Below are positions 13,616 through 21,015 of a stretch of DNA of 22,814 nucleotides, piece after piece (positions within the stretch are counted from its first letter, which is position 1; each line of letters opens with the position of its first letter). Position numbers and translations under genes: made by a program. A model generated the notes under the pieces. That model was not told where the DNA came from and did no database searches. It saw only the letters and a program-made list of their open reading frames with translations. The DNA lies in assembly GCA_964429575.1 (NCBI GenBank), contig CAYSCX010000036.1:1-22814 (forward strand). Reading direction: 5' to 3'. The stretch is from CAYSCX01 sp964429575 (GTDB lineage: Bacteria > Desulfobacterota > Binatia > Binatales > Binataceae).

Positions 13616-14830
13616 TCAGATTACGTTTTGATCGCGAAGTTTCGCGACCTCGTCCCACGAGTAGCCGAGCAACTCCGTCAAAACCGATTCGGTGTGCTCG
13701 CCGAATTCAGGCGCATGGCCGCGAGGGTCTCCCGGCGTTTCACTGAACCGGACCGGCATGCCGAGCAGCTTGACCGGCCCCAACTCCGGCAACTCGTAAT
13801 CCACGACGTACTCGTTCGCCTTCACCTGCGGATCGTCGGGAAGATCGCCGACGCGATTCACGACCGTGTAAATGAAGTCGCCGCCGCGCTTGAGAATCGC
13901 CATCCACTCATCGCGCGGCTTGGTCGCAAACTGGTCGTCGAGAATCTTCACCACCTCGCGCGCGTTGCGGCCGCGCGACTTGATGTCGGCGGAGCGCGGA
14001 TCATCGATGAGCCGCTCCAGCCCCATCGCGTTGCACAAATCCTTCCAGTAGCGATCGGCCTGCAGCATGCCCAGACAAATCCACTTGCCGTCGGCGCAAC
14101 GGTAGTGATTCCACAGCGGGTTGAAGGACTCCTCGCGTGCGTTGCGCTTGAACTCCTTGCCCAGGATGGTTCGCGCCGCGACGTTGAGCCCCTGCAGCGC
14201 CATCATCGAGCCGAGATGTGACGCGCCAACCTCTTGCCCGAAACCGTAACGCTCGCGGGCAACCAACGCGCCCAGCACCCCGTACGCCAGCATGATCGCG
14301 CCCATCTGATCTGCAACGCCGCCGAAGATAAAACTCGGGTCACTGCCCTCGGGGCCCACCGCGTTCATGATTCCGGAGCGTGCCTGACCGAGGTAGTCAA
14401 ATGACGGCTCGCCGCTGTCCGGTCCGTCGGGACCGTAGCCCGATGCGCTCGCATAGATGAGCTTCAAGTTGTGTTTGCGCAGCGACTGGTAGTCGAGCCC
14501 CAGCCGCGCCGCGACACCTTTGCGAAAGTTCTGTACGAACACGTCGCTCTTGGCCGCGAGCTTGTAAACGATTTCGCGCGCTTCGGGGCGCTTCAAGTCG
14601 AGCGTGATGCTCTTCTTGTGCTTGTTGTTCGCCTCGAAATAAAAGTTGCGCCCGCTCTTGGCAGTCGCGTCGCCGGAAATCGCGAAAATGCCCCGGCCGG
14701 GGTCGCCGCGCTCGCGCTCTTCGATCTTGATCACTTCCGCGCCGAGGTCGGCGAGCATCTGCGTCGCCACCGGCCCCTGCTGCCAGATTGTCCAGTCGAT
14801 GATGCGGATTCCCGTAAGTGGCGCCTTCAT
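13616..14830 (-). CDS. CaiB/BaiF family CoA-transferase
   Basis: This is a 404-residue class III CoA-transferase that moves CoA between carboxylic acids through an aspartyl-CoA intermediate. The family N-terminus (LTGIRIIDWTIWQQGPVATQ) and VIKIEERERGDPGR are present, followed by DLKRPEAREIV and VFVQNFRKGVAARLGLDY. The catalytic aspartate is D174 in FGGVADQMGA. The start at 14830 follows AGGAAG by about six bases. The acyl substrate cannot be inferred; neighbours such as an NTF2-like protein and acyl-CoA dehydrogenases suggest degradation of fatty or aromatic-derived acids. It is divergent from comF. Confidence 0.9.
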   Translation of the reverse strand: MKAPLTGIRIIDWTIWQQGPVATQMLADLGAEVIKIEERERGDPGRGIFAISGDATAKSGRNFYFEANNKHKKSITLDLKRPEAREIVYKLAAKSDVFVQNFRKGVAARLGLDYQSLRKHNLKLIYASASGYGPDGPDSGEPSFDYLGQARSGIMNAVGPEGSDPSFIFGGVADQMGAIMLAYGVLGALVARERYGFGQEVGASHLGSMMALQGLNVAARTILGKEFKRNAREESFNPLWNHYRCADGKWICLGMLQADRYWKDLCNAMGLERLIDDPRSADIKSRGRNAREVVKILDDQFATKPRDEWMAILKRGGDFIYTVVNRVGDLPDDPQVKANEYVVDYELPELGPVKLLGMPVRFSETPGDPRGHAPEFGEHTESVLTELLGYSWDEVAKLRDQNVI

Positions 14831-14889
14831 GGAATCTTCCTATACCACACCCGGTGGCCAACCGGCCTGCCCGGACTTGCGTTATTCAC

Positions 14890-15678
14890 ATGCCCAAAAG
14901 CTGCGCCCTTGTGTTTGGCGCACCGAGAATCCATTTATCTTGTGTGTCCGCATTCGCGCGACTGCTCAACTTCCTCTACCCGCCGCGATGCGCCGCGTGC
15001 GGCATTGCGCTCGGTATCGAGACGACCCACCGCGTGTGCGCCTCGTGCCTCGCGCGTACCGAGCGGCTGCCCGCACCCCTGTGCATGATCTGCGGCGGAC
15101 CGCTGGATTCCCCGACCTCGCCGGACCCTCGATGCTCTCGCTGCCTTGCATCGACGCCGGCGTTCGCTCGCGCCCGTGCGGTCGCGCGATATCTTCCTGC
15201 GGCGCAGGGCCAACCCGGCACGCTCGCATCGGTCATCCGGCGCCACAAATACGCATTCGACCAGTCGCTCGGCCGCGCGCTCGCCGAATATCTCGGCCAC
15301 AACCTCCCGCTCGCGGCAGAAGACTATGACGTCGTCGTGCCGGTGCCGCTTCATCGGCGCCGCCTGCTTGAGCGCGGCTTCAACCAGGCCGCATTACTCG
15401 CGGCGGAGGTCGCGCGGCGCCTCGACCGTCCGCTCGACGTTCGATCGCTCCGCCGCGTGCGCGCTACTGCCGCGCAAACCGCCCGCGACCTGGAAGAGCG
15501 CCGCCGCAATGTGCGCGGAGCGTTCGCCGTGTCGAACGCCGCAAAAATTCACGCGCTGCGCGTGCTGCTGGTCGATGACGTTATGACCACCGGCGCGACT
15601 GTTGACGAATGCGCTCGCGCGCTGCTGCGCGCCGGTGCGGCGAGCGTCGATGTGTTCACGCTCGCGCGCGCGCTGTGA
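14890..15678 (+). CDS. comF: ComF-type phosphoribosyltransferase-like protein
   Basis: This is a 262-residue protein. Four CxxC pairs at 34-37, 50-53, 65-68 and 82-85 form the double zinc ribbon of ComF-like proteins. The type I PRT motif LLVDDVMTTGAT lies at about 226-237. ComF is required for DNA uptake in competent bacteria, but many homologues lie outside competence loci and are of unknown role. The start is uncertain: ATG 14890 has no clear Shine-Dalgarno, and GTG 14944 is a plausible shorter start just before the LLNFLYPPRC block typical of the family. It leads a packed plus-strand run. Confidence 0.85.
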   Translation: MPKSCALVFGAPRIHLSCVSAFARLLNFLYPPRCAACGIALGIETTHRVCASCLARTERLPAPLCMICGGPLDSPTSPDPRCSRCLASTPAFARARAVARYLPAAQGQPGTLASVIRRHKYAFDQSLGRALAEYLGHNLPLAAEDYDVVVPVPLHRRRLLERGFNQAALLAAEVARRLDRPLDVRSLRRVRATAAQTARDLEERRRNVRGAFAVSNAAKIHALRVLLVDDVMTTGATVDECARALLRAGAASVDVFTLARAL

Positions 15679-16244
15679 GTGCCGCGGGGCGCCTCGAATG
15701 GGACGCGCGCCATCGCGGCAAGGACGCCGGCGTTGCCGAACCGTTCGTGCTGGAGATGCTGCCGCGGCTCACCGGTGGCATCGCGCTCGACATCGCTGCC
15801 GGGCGCGGCCGTCACAGCTGCGCACTGGCGAAAAATGGCTACCGGGTGGTAGCGGTCGATTATTCATCGGCGGCGTGCACCGCGATAGCCGCTCGCGCCC
15901 GCATCGAAGGCCTTCCGATCCTCGCGGTGCTCGCCGACCTTGAGCTGTTCCCGATTCGGCGCTCGTGTTACGACTTGGTCTTGAACCTCAACTTTCTCGA
16001 CCGCCGGCTCTTCCCCTCGATGCTCGCTGGGCTGCGTCCGCGCGGTTTCCTGCTCGTGGACACGTTTCTCATCGATCACGCATCAATCGGCCACCCTCGC
16101 AGCCCTGAATTCCTGCTGCGCCGCGGCGAGTTGCGTGAACTGATCGAAGGCCTCGAGATTCTTCACTACCGCGAAGGACTGATCCGGTATCCGAATGGCG
16201 ATCGCGCCTATCGCGTGTCGGCCTTCGCGCACAAAGGCAATTGA
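15675..16244 (+). CDS. Class I SAM-dependent methyltransferase
   Basis: This is a 189-residue protein. Motif I, ALDIAAGRGRHS, lies at about 37-48, and the acidic end of strand 2 is VVAVDYSS at 58-65. Later strands (YDLVLNLNFLDRRLF and GFLLVDTFLI) complete a Rossmann-like SAM fold resembling the TehB-type family. The substrate is unknown. It starts at a GTG that overlaps the comF stop by four bases (GTGA), a sign of translational coupling. A longer upstream start would run into comF. Confidence 0.82.
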   Translation: MSAAGRLEWDARHRGKDAGVAEPFVLEMLPRLTGGIALDIAAGRGRHSCALAKNGYRVVAVDYSSAACTAIAARARIEGLPILAVLADLELFPIRRSCYDLVLNLNFLDRRLFPSMLAGLRPRGFLLVDTFLIDHASIGHPRSPEFLLRRGELRELIEGLEILHYREGLIRYPNGDRAYRVSAFAHKGN

Positions 16245-16248
16245 CGCG

Positions 16249-17286
16249 ATGGCTCGAGCAGCCACTTACAAGGCCGCCGGGGTTGACATTGAGCTCAAGG
16301 AGCGGCTCATTCCGAAGTTTCGCGCTCTGGCGAAAACGACGACCGGCGCGAAGGTGATCGGTGGCATCGGTGGCTTCGGCGCGATGGTCGCGCTCGATGC
16401 CGCCCGAAGAATGCGCGCGCCGGTGCTCGTGTCAGGCGCCGACAGCGTGGGCACCAAGCTGAAAATTGCCTTCGCGACCGGCCGTCACGATACGGTGGGA
16501 ATCGACTGCGTCGCCATGTGCGTCAACGACATCATCTGTCACGGCGCCCGGCCGCTGTTTTTCCTCGATTACATCGGCACCAGCAAGCTCGCCGCGATTC
16601 CCGCGCTCGACATTGTGCGCGGCATCGCGCGCGGATGCGTACTGGGCGGATTGAGCCTGGTCGGCGGCGAGACGGCGCAGCTCCCCGGCTTCTACCGGCC
16701 CGGCGAGTACGACCTCGCGGGCTTCGCGGTCGGGATCGTCGAGCGCGCGCAAATCCCCGACCCGCGGCGCATCCGCGCGGGCGACGCGCTAATCGGTATC
16801 GCGTCGAACGGACTGCACTCCAACGGCTTCTCGCTCGCGCGGCGCGTTCTGCTTGGTCGCGGCAAGCTCCAGCTCAATGCGCGCATCGCCGAACTCGGCT
16901 GCACGCTCGCCGACGAAATGTTGCGGCCGACGATCATCTACTCGCGCATCGCGGCGAAACTCTTCGCGCGATTTCGCATCAAGGGTCTCGCCAACATTAC
17001 CGGTGGTGGCGTGCCCGAGAACCTCCCGCGCGTGCTGCCGAACGGGATGCGCGCGATCGTACGGCGGGGCAGTTGGCCAGTGCCGCCAATCTTCGATCTG
17101 ATCATGAAGGTCGGACGAATCAGCCGCATCGAGATGGATCGCACGTTCAACAACGGCCTTGGAATGGTCGCGGTGGCCGGCGCGCGCGACGCCGGCCGCA
17201 TCGTGCGTTATTTGCGCGCCAATCGATACGGCGCATATGTTGTGGGCGAGGTGCGCCGCGGCAAGCGCGAAGTAGCGTTCGCGTAG
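16249..17286 (+). CDS. purM: Phosphoribosylformylglycinamidine cyclo-ligase PurM (AIR synthetase)
   Basis: This 345-residue enzyme closes FGAM to AIR using ATP in de novo purine synthesis. The family motifs are in order: SGADSVGTKLKIA at about 62-74, VNDIICHGARPLFFLDY at 92-108, GGETAQLPGFY at 139-149, and later NGLHSNGFSLAR and ITGGGVPENLPRVLP. The length matches typical PurM. It begins at ATG 16249, four bases after the methyltransferase stop, and is followed by purN after 24 bases. The start assignment is firm; no Shine-Dalgarno is evident. Confidence 0.96.
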   Translation: MARAATYKAAGVDIELKERLIPKFRALAKTTTGAKVIGGIGGFGAMVALDAARRMRAPVLVSGADSVGTKLKIAFATGRHDTVGIDCVAMCVNDIICHGARPLFFLDYIGTSKLAAIPALDIVRGIARGCVLGGLSLVGGETAQLPGFYRPGEYDLAGFAVGIVERAQIPDPRRIRAGDALIGIASNGLHSNGFSLARRVLLGRGKLQLNARIAELGCTLADEMLRPTIIYSRIAAKLFARFRIKGLANITGGGVPENLPRVLPNGMRAIVRRGSWPVPPIFDLIMKVGRISRIEMDRTFNNGLGMVAVAGARDAGRIVRYLRANRYGAYVVGEVRRGKREVAFA

Positions 17287-17310
17287 CGCCGCGCGACGGG
17301 GTGACGCGCG

Positions 17311-17979
17311 ATGGCGGAACGTCCGCCGCTCAAACTCGGAGTTCTAATTTCCGGTTCGGGAACGAACCTGCAGGCGATCATCGACGCGGTTGAGCGCGGT
17401 GACCTCAAGGCCGCGATCCGCGTAGTGATTTCGAATCGTCCCAACGCTCCGGGTCTCGAACGCGCGCGCCATCACGCCATCCCGGCGCTGGTCATCGAAC
17501 ACCAGCGCTATCCAACCCGCGAGGCGTTCGACGCGGAGCTCGTCAAGGCGCTCACCGAGCGCGGCGTCGAACTGGTCGCGTGCGCCGGTTTCATGCGTCT
17601 TTTTTCTTCCGTGATGCTCGACGCCTTCCCCGCCCGCATCCTCAACACGCACAACGCCCTGCTGCCTTCGTTTCCGGGTATCCATGGACCCCGCGACGCG
17701 CTCGAATACGGCGTTAAGATCGCGGGCTGCACCGTGTTCTTCGTAACCGCGGGAGTCGACGCCGGCCCGGTGATTATTCAGGCTGCGGTGCCGGTCTTGC
17801 CCGATGACGACGAGCAACGCCTCGCCGATCGCATCAAGGGCGCCGAGCATCGCGTCTATCCCTATGCGATCCGTCTCTACCAGGAGGGTCGGCTCAGCAT
17901 CGACGGGCGCACGGTTTGCATCGCGGGCTATTCGGCGGATGACGCCGCGCTGCCTTTGATCAATCCTCGCACCGATTGA
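17311..17979 (+). CDS. purN: Phosphoribosylglycinamide formyltransferase PurN
   Basis: This 222-residue enzyme transfers formyl from 10-formyl-THF to GAR in de novo purine synthesis. The phosphate-binding start is VLISGSGTNLQAII at about 11-24. The catalytic triad is present as N112 and H114 in NTHNALLPSFPG and D150 in GVDAGPVI. The canonical NIHPSLLP is changed to NTHNALLP but keeps the catalytic residues. It lies 24 bases after purM and four bases before the glycosyltransferase, as part of a shared transcript. Confidence 0.95.
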   Translation: MAERPPLKLGVLISGSGTNLQAIIDAVERGDLKAAIRVVISNRPNAPGLERARHHAIPALVIEHQRYPTREAFDAELVKALTERGVELVACAGFMRLFSSVMLDAFPARILNTHNALLPSFPGIHGPRDALEYGVKIAGCTVFFVTAGVDAGPVIIQAAVPVLPDDDEQRLADRIKGAEHRVYPYAIRLYQEGRLSIDGRTVCIAGYSADDAALPLINPRTD

Positions 17980-17983
17980 TCTG

Positions 17984-18664
17984 ATGCGGCTTTCGATCGT
18001 CGTCCCGATGCTCAATGAGGAGCGCGCAATCGCACGCACGCTCGCATCGCTGCGCGCGGGTGCGCCAGGTGCGGAAATTATCGTGGTCGATGGCGGCAGC
18101 CGCGACTCGAGTGTCGAGCGCGCGCGCCCGCTCGCTGATCGCGTCATCGAGGCTCCGCGCGGACGCGCGCGTCAGATGAACGCCGGCGCGCGCGGCGCGC
18201 GCGGCGGCGTTCTCGCATTCGTGCACGCCGACACGCTCGTGCCACCCACCTTCGCAAGTGACATCGCCGATGCGCTGAGCGATTCGGCCACCGTCGGCGG
18301 AAAATTTGACGTGGAACTCAGCGACCGCGCGTTCGTCTATCGGCTCATCGGCGCGCTGATCAGTTTGCGCTCGCGGCTCAGCCGCACGGCCACCGGCGAC
18401 CAGGCAATTTTCGTACGGCTCGGTGTGTTCGAGAGCCTTGGCGGCTACCGCGAGATCGACATCTGCGAGGACCTCGATTTCGCGCGCCGCCTCAAGCGCA
18501 AAGGCCCAGTCGCATGCGTCCGAAGCCGCGTGGTAACTTCGGCCCGCCGCTGGCGCGAACACGGAGTCGCGCGAACTGTCTTTACAATGTGGGCGATTCG
18601 GCTCGCGTTCCTTTGCGGCGTGCCACCAGCGCGCCTGGGCCGCCTCTACGCCGACCGGGGGTAG
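17984..18664 (+). CDS. GT2 glycosyltransferase of the TIGR04283 (transferase 2) type
   Basis: This is a 226-residue GT-A fold protein. Features are VVPMLNEERAIARTLASL, then VVDGGSRDSSVERA, then the family signature GRARQMNAGARGARG with FVHADTLVP. GGKFDVEL, GDQAIFVR and the acidic CEDLDFARRL follow. These match the rSAM/selenodomain-associated transferase 2 family (TIGR04283), which is often unrelated to selenium despite the name. The donor and acceptor are unknown. It starts four bases after purN. No membrane anchor is predicted, although the C-terminus has a hydrophobic patch near IRLAFLCG. Confidence 0.85.
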   Translation: MRLSIVVPMLNEERAIARTLASLRAGAPGAEIIVVDGGSRDSSVERARPLADRVIEAPRGRARQMNAGARGARGGVLAFVHADTLVPPTFASDIADALSDSATVGGKFDVELSDRAFVYRLIGALISLRSRLSRTATGDQAIFVRLGVFESLGGYREIDICEDLDFARRLKRKGPVACVRSRVVTSARRWREHGVARTVFTMWAIRLAFLCGVPPARLGRLYADRG

Positions 18665-18722
18665 CCAGAGCGGCGCAATTGCGCGAACTTCTGCCTCAGC
18701 GCACAATCAGGCGGGAACGCGA

Positions 18723-18986
18723 ATGGCGAAGGTCCAAGTGTACACCACGCCGTACTGCGCATTCTGCGTACGCGCGAAGATGCTGCTTCAGCGCAGGGGA
18801 GTCGAATTCGAAGAGATCGACGTCAGCGGTGACCCTGAACTGCGCACCAAGCTGGTCGAGATGTCGGGTGGCAGGCGCACCGTGCCGAAAATCTTTGTCA
18901 ACGATAGAATTGTCGGCGGGTACGAAGAGCTGCGGGCGCTCGATGACGCCGGAAAGCTCGACGATCTTCTGAGAACCTCGAACTAG
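18723..18986 (+). CDS. grxC: Glutaredoxin (class I, GrxC-like)
   Basis: This 87-residue thioredoxin-fold protein uses glutathione to reduce disulfides or deglutathionylate proteins. The active site is TPYCAFCVRA with CAFC at 12-15 instead of the common CPYC; the cis-proline loop RRTVPKIFVN and the GSH-binding GGYEEL are intact. Loss of the usual Pro after the first Cys is seen in some GrxC members, so function is likely retained. The ATG at 18723 is preceded by GGGA at a suitable distance. It lies 58 bases after the glycosyltransferase and may be its last operon member. Confidence 0.93.
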   Translation: MAKVQVYTTPYCAFCVRAKMLLQRRGVEFEEIDVSGDPELRTKLVEMSGGRRTVPKIFVNDRIVGGYEELRALDDAGKLDDLLRTSN

Positions 18987-19012
18987 CGGGGGACCGAACG
19001 CTGCGCGTCCGC

Positions 19013-19450
19013 TCACTGGGGCGACGCGACCAAGCCCTCGCTCATCTTGCGCCGCGCGGCGCGGTCGGCGGACGAATCGTACTGAATCGCCTCACCGCTC
19101 ACCGTAACCTGGTTGCCATCATCGGAAAGTTCGCTGCGCCAGTTTACCACCGCGTCGATGTTGTCGGGCCACTTTTGGTACGCCAGATCCTTGAGCTGCT
19201 CTTTCTGTTTGGCCACGTCGATCGAGTCGGGCGAGAATGGAAGGTCGTACTTCAGTTCTCCCAGCTTTTGGAAAGTCTTGCCGGGCGCCGGTCCGGTCTG
19301 CGTAACGAAGATGCTCGCCTTGTCCACGCGCTGACCGAACGCCGCCAGTTCTTGCTGGTGCGCCTCTCGCTGCGCTTGGATTGCGGCGCACCCGCCGACC
19401 GTCGTCGCGATCCCGATAGCCAACAGACTGACCAAGTATGTCTTGCGCAT
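19013..19450 (-). CDS. Lipoprotein of unknown function
   Basis: This is a 145-residue protein with a lipoprotein signal peptide: MRKTYLVSLLAIGIATTVGG followed by Cys21 (lipobox VGGC). After the lipidation site lies a helical region rich in Gln and Glu, then IFVTQTGPAPGKTFQKLG and a Trp/Asp-rich domain with alternating strands (NVxVNWRSEL-like, then VTVSGEAIQYD). The start is ATG 19450, two bases after AAGGAG; a longer frame from 19519 overlaps the promoter and is rejected. The domain is not recognised with confidence. It converges on grxC and shares its upstream region with the membrane protein at 19577. Confidence 0.72.
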   Translation of the reverse strand: MRKTYLVSLLAIGIATTVGGCAAIQAQREAHQQELAAFGQRVDKASIFVTQTGPAPGKTFQKLGELKYDLPFSPDSIDVAKQKEQLKDLAYQKWPDNIDAVVNWRSELSDDGNQVTVSGEAIQYDSSADRAARRKMSEGLVASPQ

Positions 19451-19487
19451 GGCTCCTTCTCCCTGTGCCCCGGCACTATCCAACGCG

Positions 19488-19515
19488 ATTATATCCAGAC
19501 CCGTCTGATTGTCTA
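19488..19515 (-). promoter_or_regulatory. Consensus-like promoter of the lipoprotein gene
   Basis: Read on the minus strand, -35 TAGACA (five of six matches) at 19510-19515 is followed after 16 bases by -10 TATAAT at 19488-19493. Transcription would begin near 19481, about 30 bases before the ATG at 19450. It lies in the divergent intergenic region with the membrane protein gene. Confidence 0.7.
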
Positions 19516-19576
19516 TCATAACCGCGCTTGCAGTCCCGTCCTGTCGGACCCGCGCCCGCGCCGGTAAGATTCCAGC

Positions 19577-20413
19577 GTGACAAGATTCGCCGCCTGCTTT
19601 CTCCTCGTCTTCGGCCAGTTGGCGTTCGGCGGGATGTTCGCATTGGCGATCCCGCCGTTCTTCAAAGTCGAGCGTGGCTTCTTCAAGTCCAGCGCCTCGG
19701 TGTACTTGAGCGCGGCCCTGGCGACCGTCGCGGGCTTCGTCCTGCTGGCGCTGCGCGGCGGGCGCGGCGAGGCGCCCTCACCGGCGGCGCTGTGGACGGC
19801 GGCCGCCATCTGGGCGCTGTTCAGCGTTGTTCTCGCCGCATACCTGTATACGCTTTGGGCGGATCGCGGGTGGCTTCGCGCCCAAACTTTCGCGGCGGCA
19901 TTCGTCACCGGAATGCTCGCGGTCGTCGCGAGCGCGGTCATGCTCGAACCCGCCGGCTTCGGCGCCGCGGGAGCGCTTGTCTATGGGTTGACCGCTCTGG
20001 GAGCCTCGGCGGTCTTGGGACTGTCCAGCGGCGCGATGCTGTTCGGCCATTGGTATCTCATCGACCCCAACATGCCGGTCGATTACCTGCGAAGCTTCAT
20101 CAGGATGCTCGGCTACGCGCTTGTGGCGTACCTGGCGGCGTTGGCGCTAACGATCGGGCTGCTGGCGGTCGCGGCGGGAACGCACGGAACTGCGGCGGTC
20201 GAGACGTTGATCGGCTCGCACCTCGGGCTGCTCGCGATGCGGATGCTGTTGGGGCCGCTCGCCGCACTAGTGCTCACCTGGATGTGCTCGCAGACGCTCA
20301 AGATCCCACAGACCATGGCGGCGACCGGCCTCTTGTACATCACGGTGCTCGCGGTGCTGGTCGGCGAAATGCTGGGGCGCTACGTCATGTTCCGCACCGC
20401 GGTGCCACTCTAG
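19577..20413 (+). CDS. Polytopic membrane protein of unknown function
   Basis: This is a 278-residue protein with about eight predicted membrane helices and few soluble residues. Notable blocks are a short polar first loop (IPPFFKVERGFFKSSASVYL), the motif MLFGHWYLIDPNMPVDYLRS in the middle, and a C-terminal helix pair ending VGEMLGRYVMFRTAVPL. The GHWYL block and the end with Gly-Arg-Tyr resemble quinone- or heme-related membrane anchors, but this is only a resemblance. The GTG at 19577 has no strong ribosome site. It is divergent from the lipoprotein. Confidence 0.65.
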   Translation: MTRFAACFLLVFGQLAFGGMFALAIPPFFKVERGFFKSSASVYLSAALATVAGFVLLALRGGRGEAPSPAALWTAAAIWALFSVVLAAYLYTLWADRGWLRAQTFAAAFVTGMLAVVASAVMLEPAGFGAAGALVYGLTALGASAVLGLSSGAMLFGHWYLIDPNMPVDYLRSFIRMLGYALVAYLAALALTIGLLAVAAGTHGTAAVETLIGSHLGLLAMRMLLGPLAALVLTWMCSQTLKIPQTMAATGLLYITVLAVLVGEMLGRYVMFRTAVPL

Positions 20414-20455
20414 CCTTGCTTTGCCGCATCCACCGTGGATGGTACTTCCTAGAAT

Positions 20456-20743
20456 GTGACCGACGAGTTCGATTCAGAGCGGTTCCCCGGCAACTTCTAC
20501 CAGGGGATGCTCCTGCGGCTCGACCGCGCCCGCGGTAAGGGCCTGGTCCGATCCCACAGCGGAAAGGACATCGCGTTCGAATTCCCATTCGTCAACGTGG
20601 TCGGCGCGCCGATCGGCGGCAGGATGCCGGGAATCGATCTGCTCGCCGAGGGCCAGAGCGTCAGCTTCGACGTCGGTTGGACCTCCAAGGGCCTCCGCGT
20701 CACCAGCATCAAGCCGAACACTCCCCGGCAGCCGCAGGCATAA
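20456..20743 (+). CDS. Cold-shock/OB-fold-like small protein
   Basis: This is a 95-residue protein. RGKGLVRSHSGKDIAFEFPF, then LLAEGQSVSFDVGWTSKG and LRVTSIKP, follow the strand pattern of cold-shock domains, which bind single-stranded nucleic acids. The usual aromatic RNA-binding motifs (KGFGFI and VFVH) are altered to KGLVRS and IAFEFPF, so binding may differ. It starts at GTG 20456, 42 bases after the membrane protein on the same strand, with no evident Shine-Dalgarno. Confidence 0.6.
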   Translation: MTDEFDSERFPGNFYQGMLLRLDRARGKGLVRSHSGKDIAFEFPFVNVVGAPIGGRMPGIDLLAEGQSVSFDVGWTSKGLRVTSIKPNTPRQPQA

Positions 20744-20819
20744 CCGGCTCGCCCCGCCCTCCGTACAGGCGAGGACTGCGCGTGGCCGCGGGTCGCATGG
20801 CGCATGCCGCCACCTCCCT

Positions 20820-20859
20820 CTGTCATTCAGAGCGGAGTCGGCGGAGCGAAGAATCCCGA
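20820..20859 (+). repeat. TGTCATTC-AGAGCGGAGTC dispersed repeat
   Basis: This matches the reverse complement of 13108-13146 at most positions. It sits in the gap between the cold-shock-like gene and glpK. It is not adjacent to other repeat units, so it is not an array. Confidence 0.5.
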
Positions 20860-20901
20860 TTCTTCCTGCGGACCCTTCTTTCCCCTCTCCCTCTTTCGTA
20901 G

Positions 20902-20921
20902 GGGCGCACGGCTGTGCGCCC
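20902..20921 (-). terminator. Perfect hairpin downstream of glpK
   Basis: GGGCGCAC pairs with GTGCGCCC around GGCT. It lies 95 bases downstream of the glpK stop on the minus strand and could end its transcript, though it lacks a T run. It may also be part of a dispersed repeat. Confidence 0.4.
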
Positions 20922-21015
20922 TGCCCTCAACCGACCCGACCAACGGGAACGATCCTCCAGCCACCATTCGACTTCATGTTATTCGGAGTCGCGGCTCGGA
21001 CCACGCCCGCGCCTG

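Noticed and set aside
19528..20538. 336-residue plus-strand frame overlapping the membrane protein
   Set aside because: Arg/Gly/Ala-rich shadow; the overlapping 278-residue frame has coherent membrane helices.
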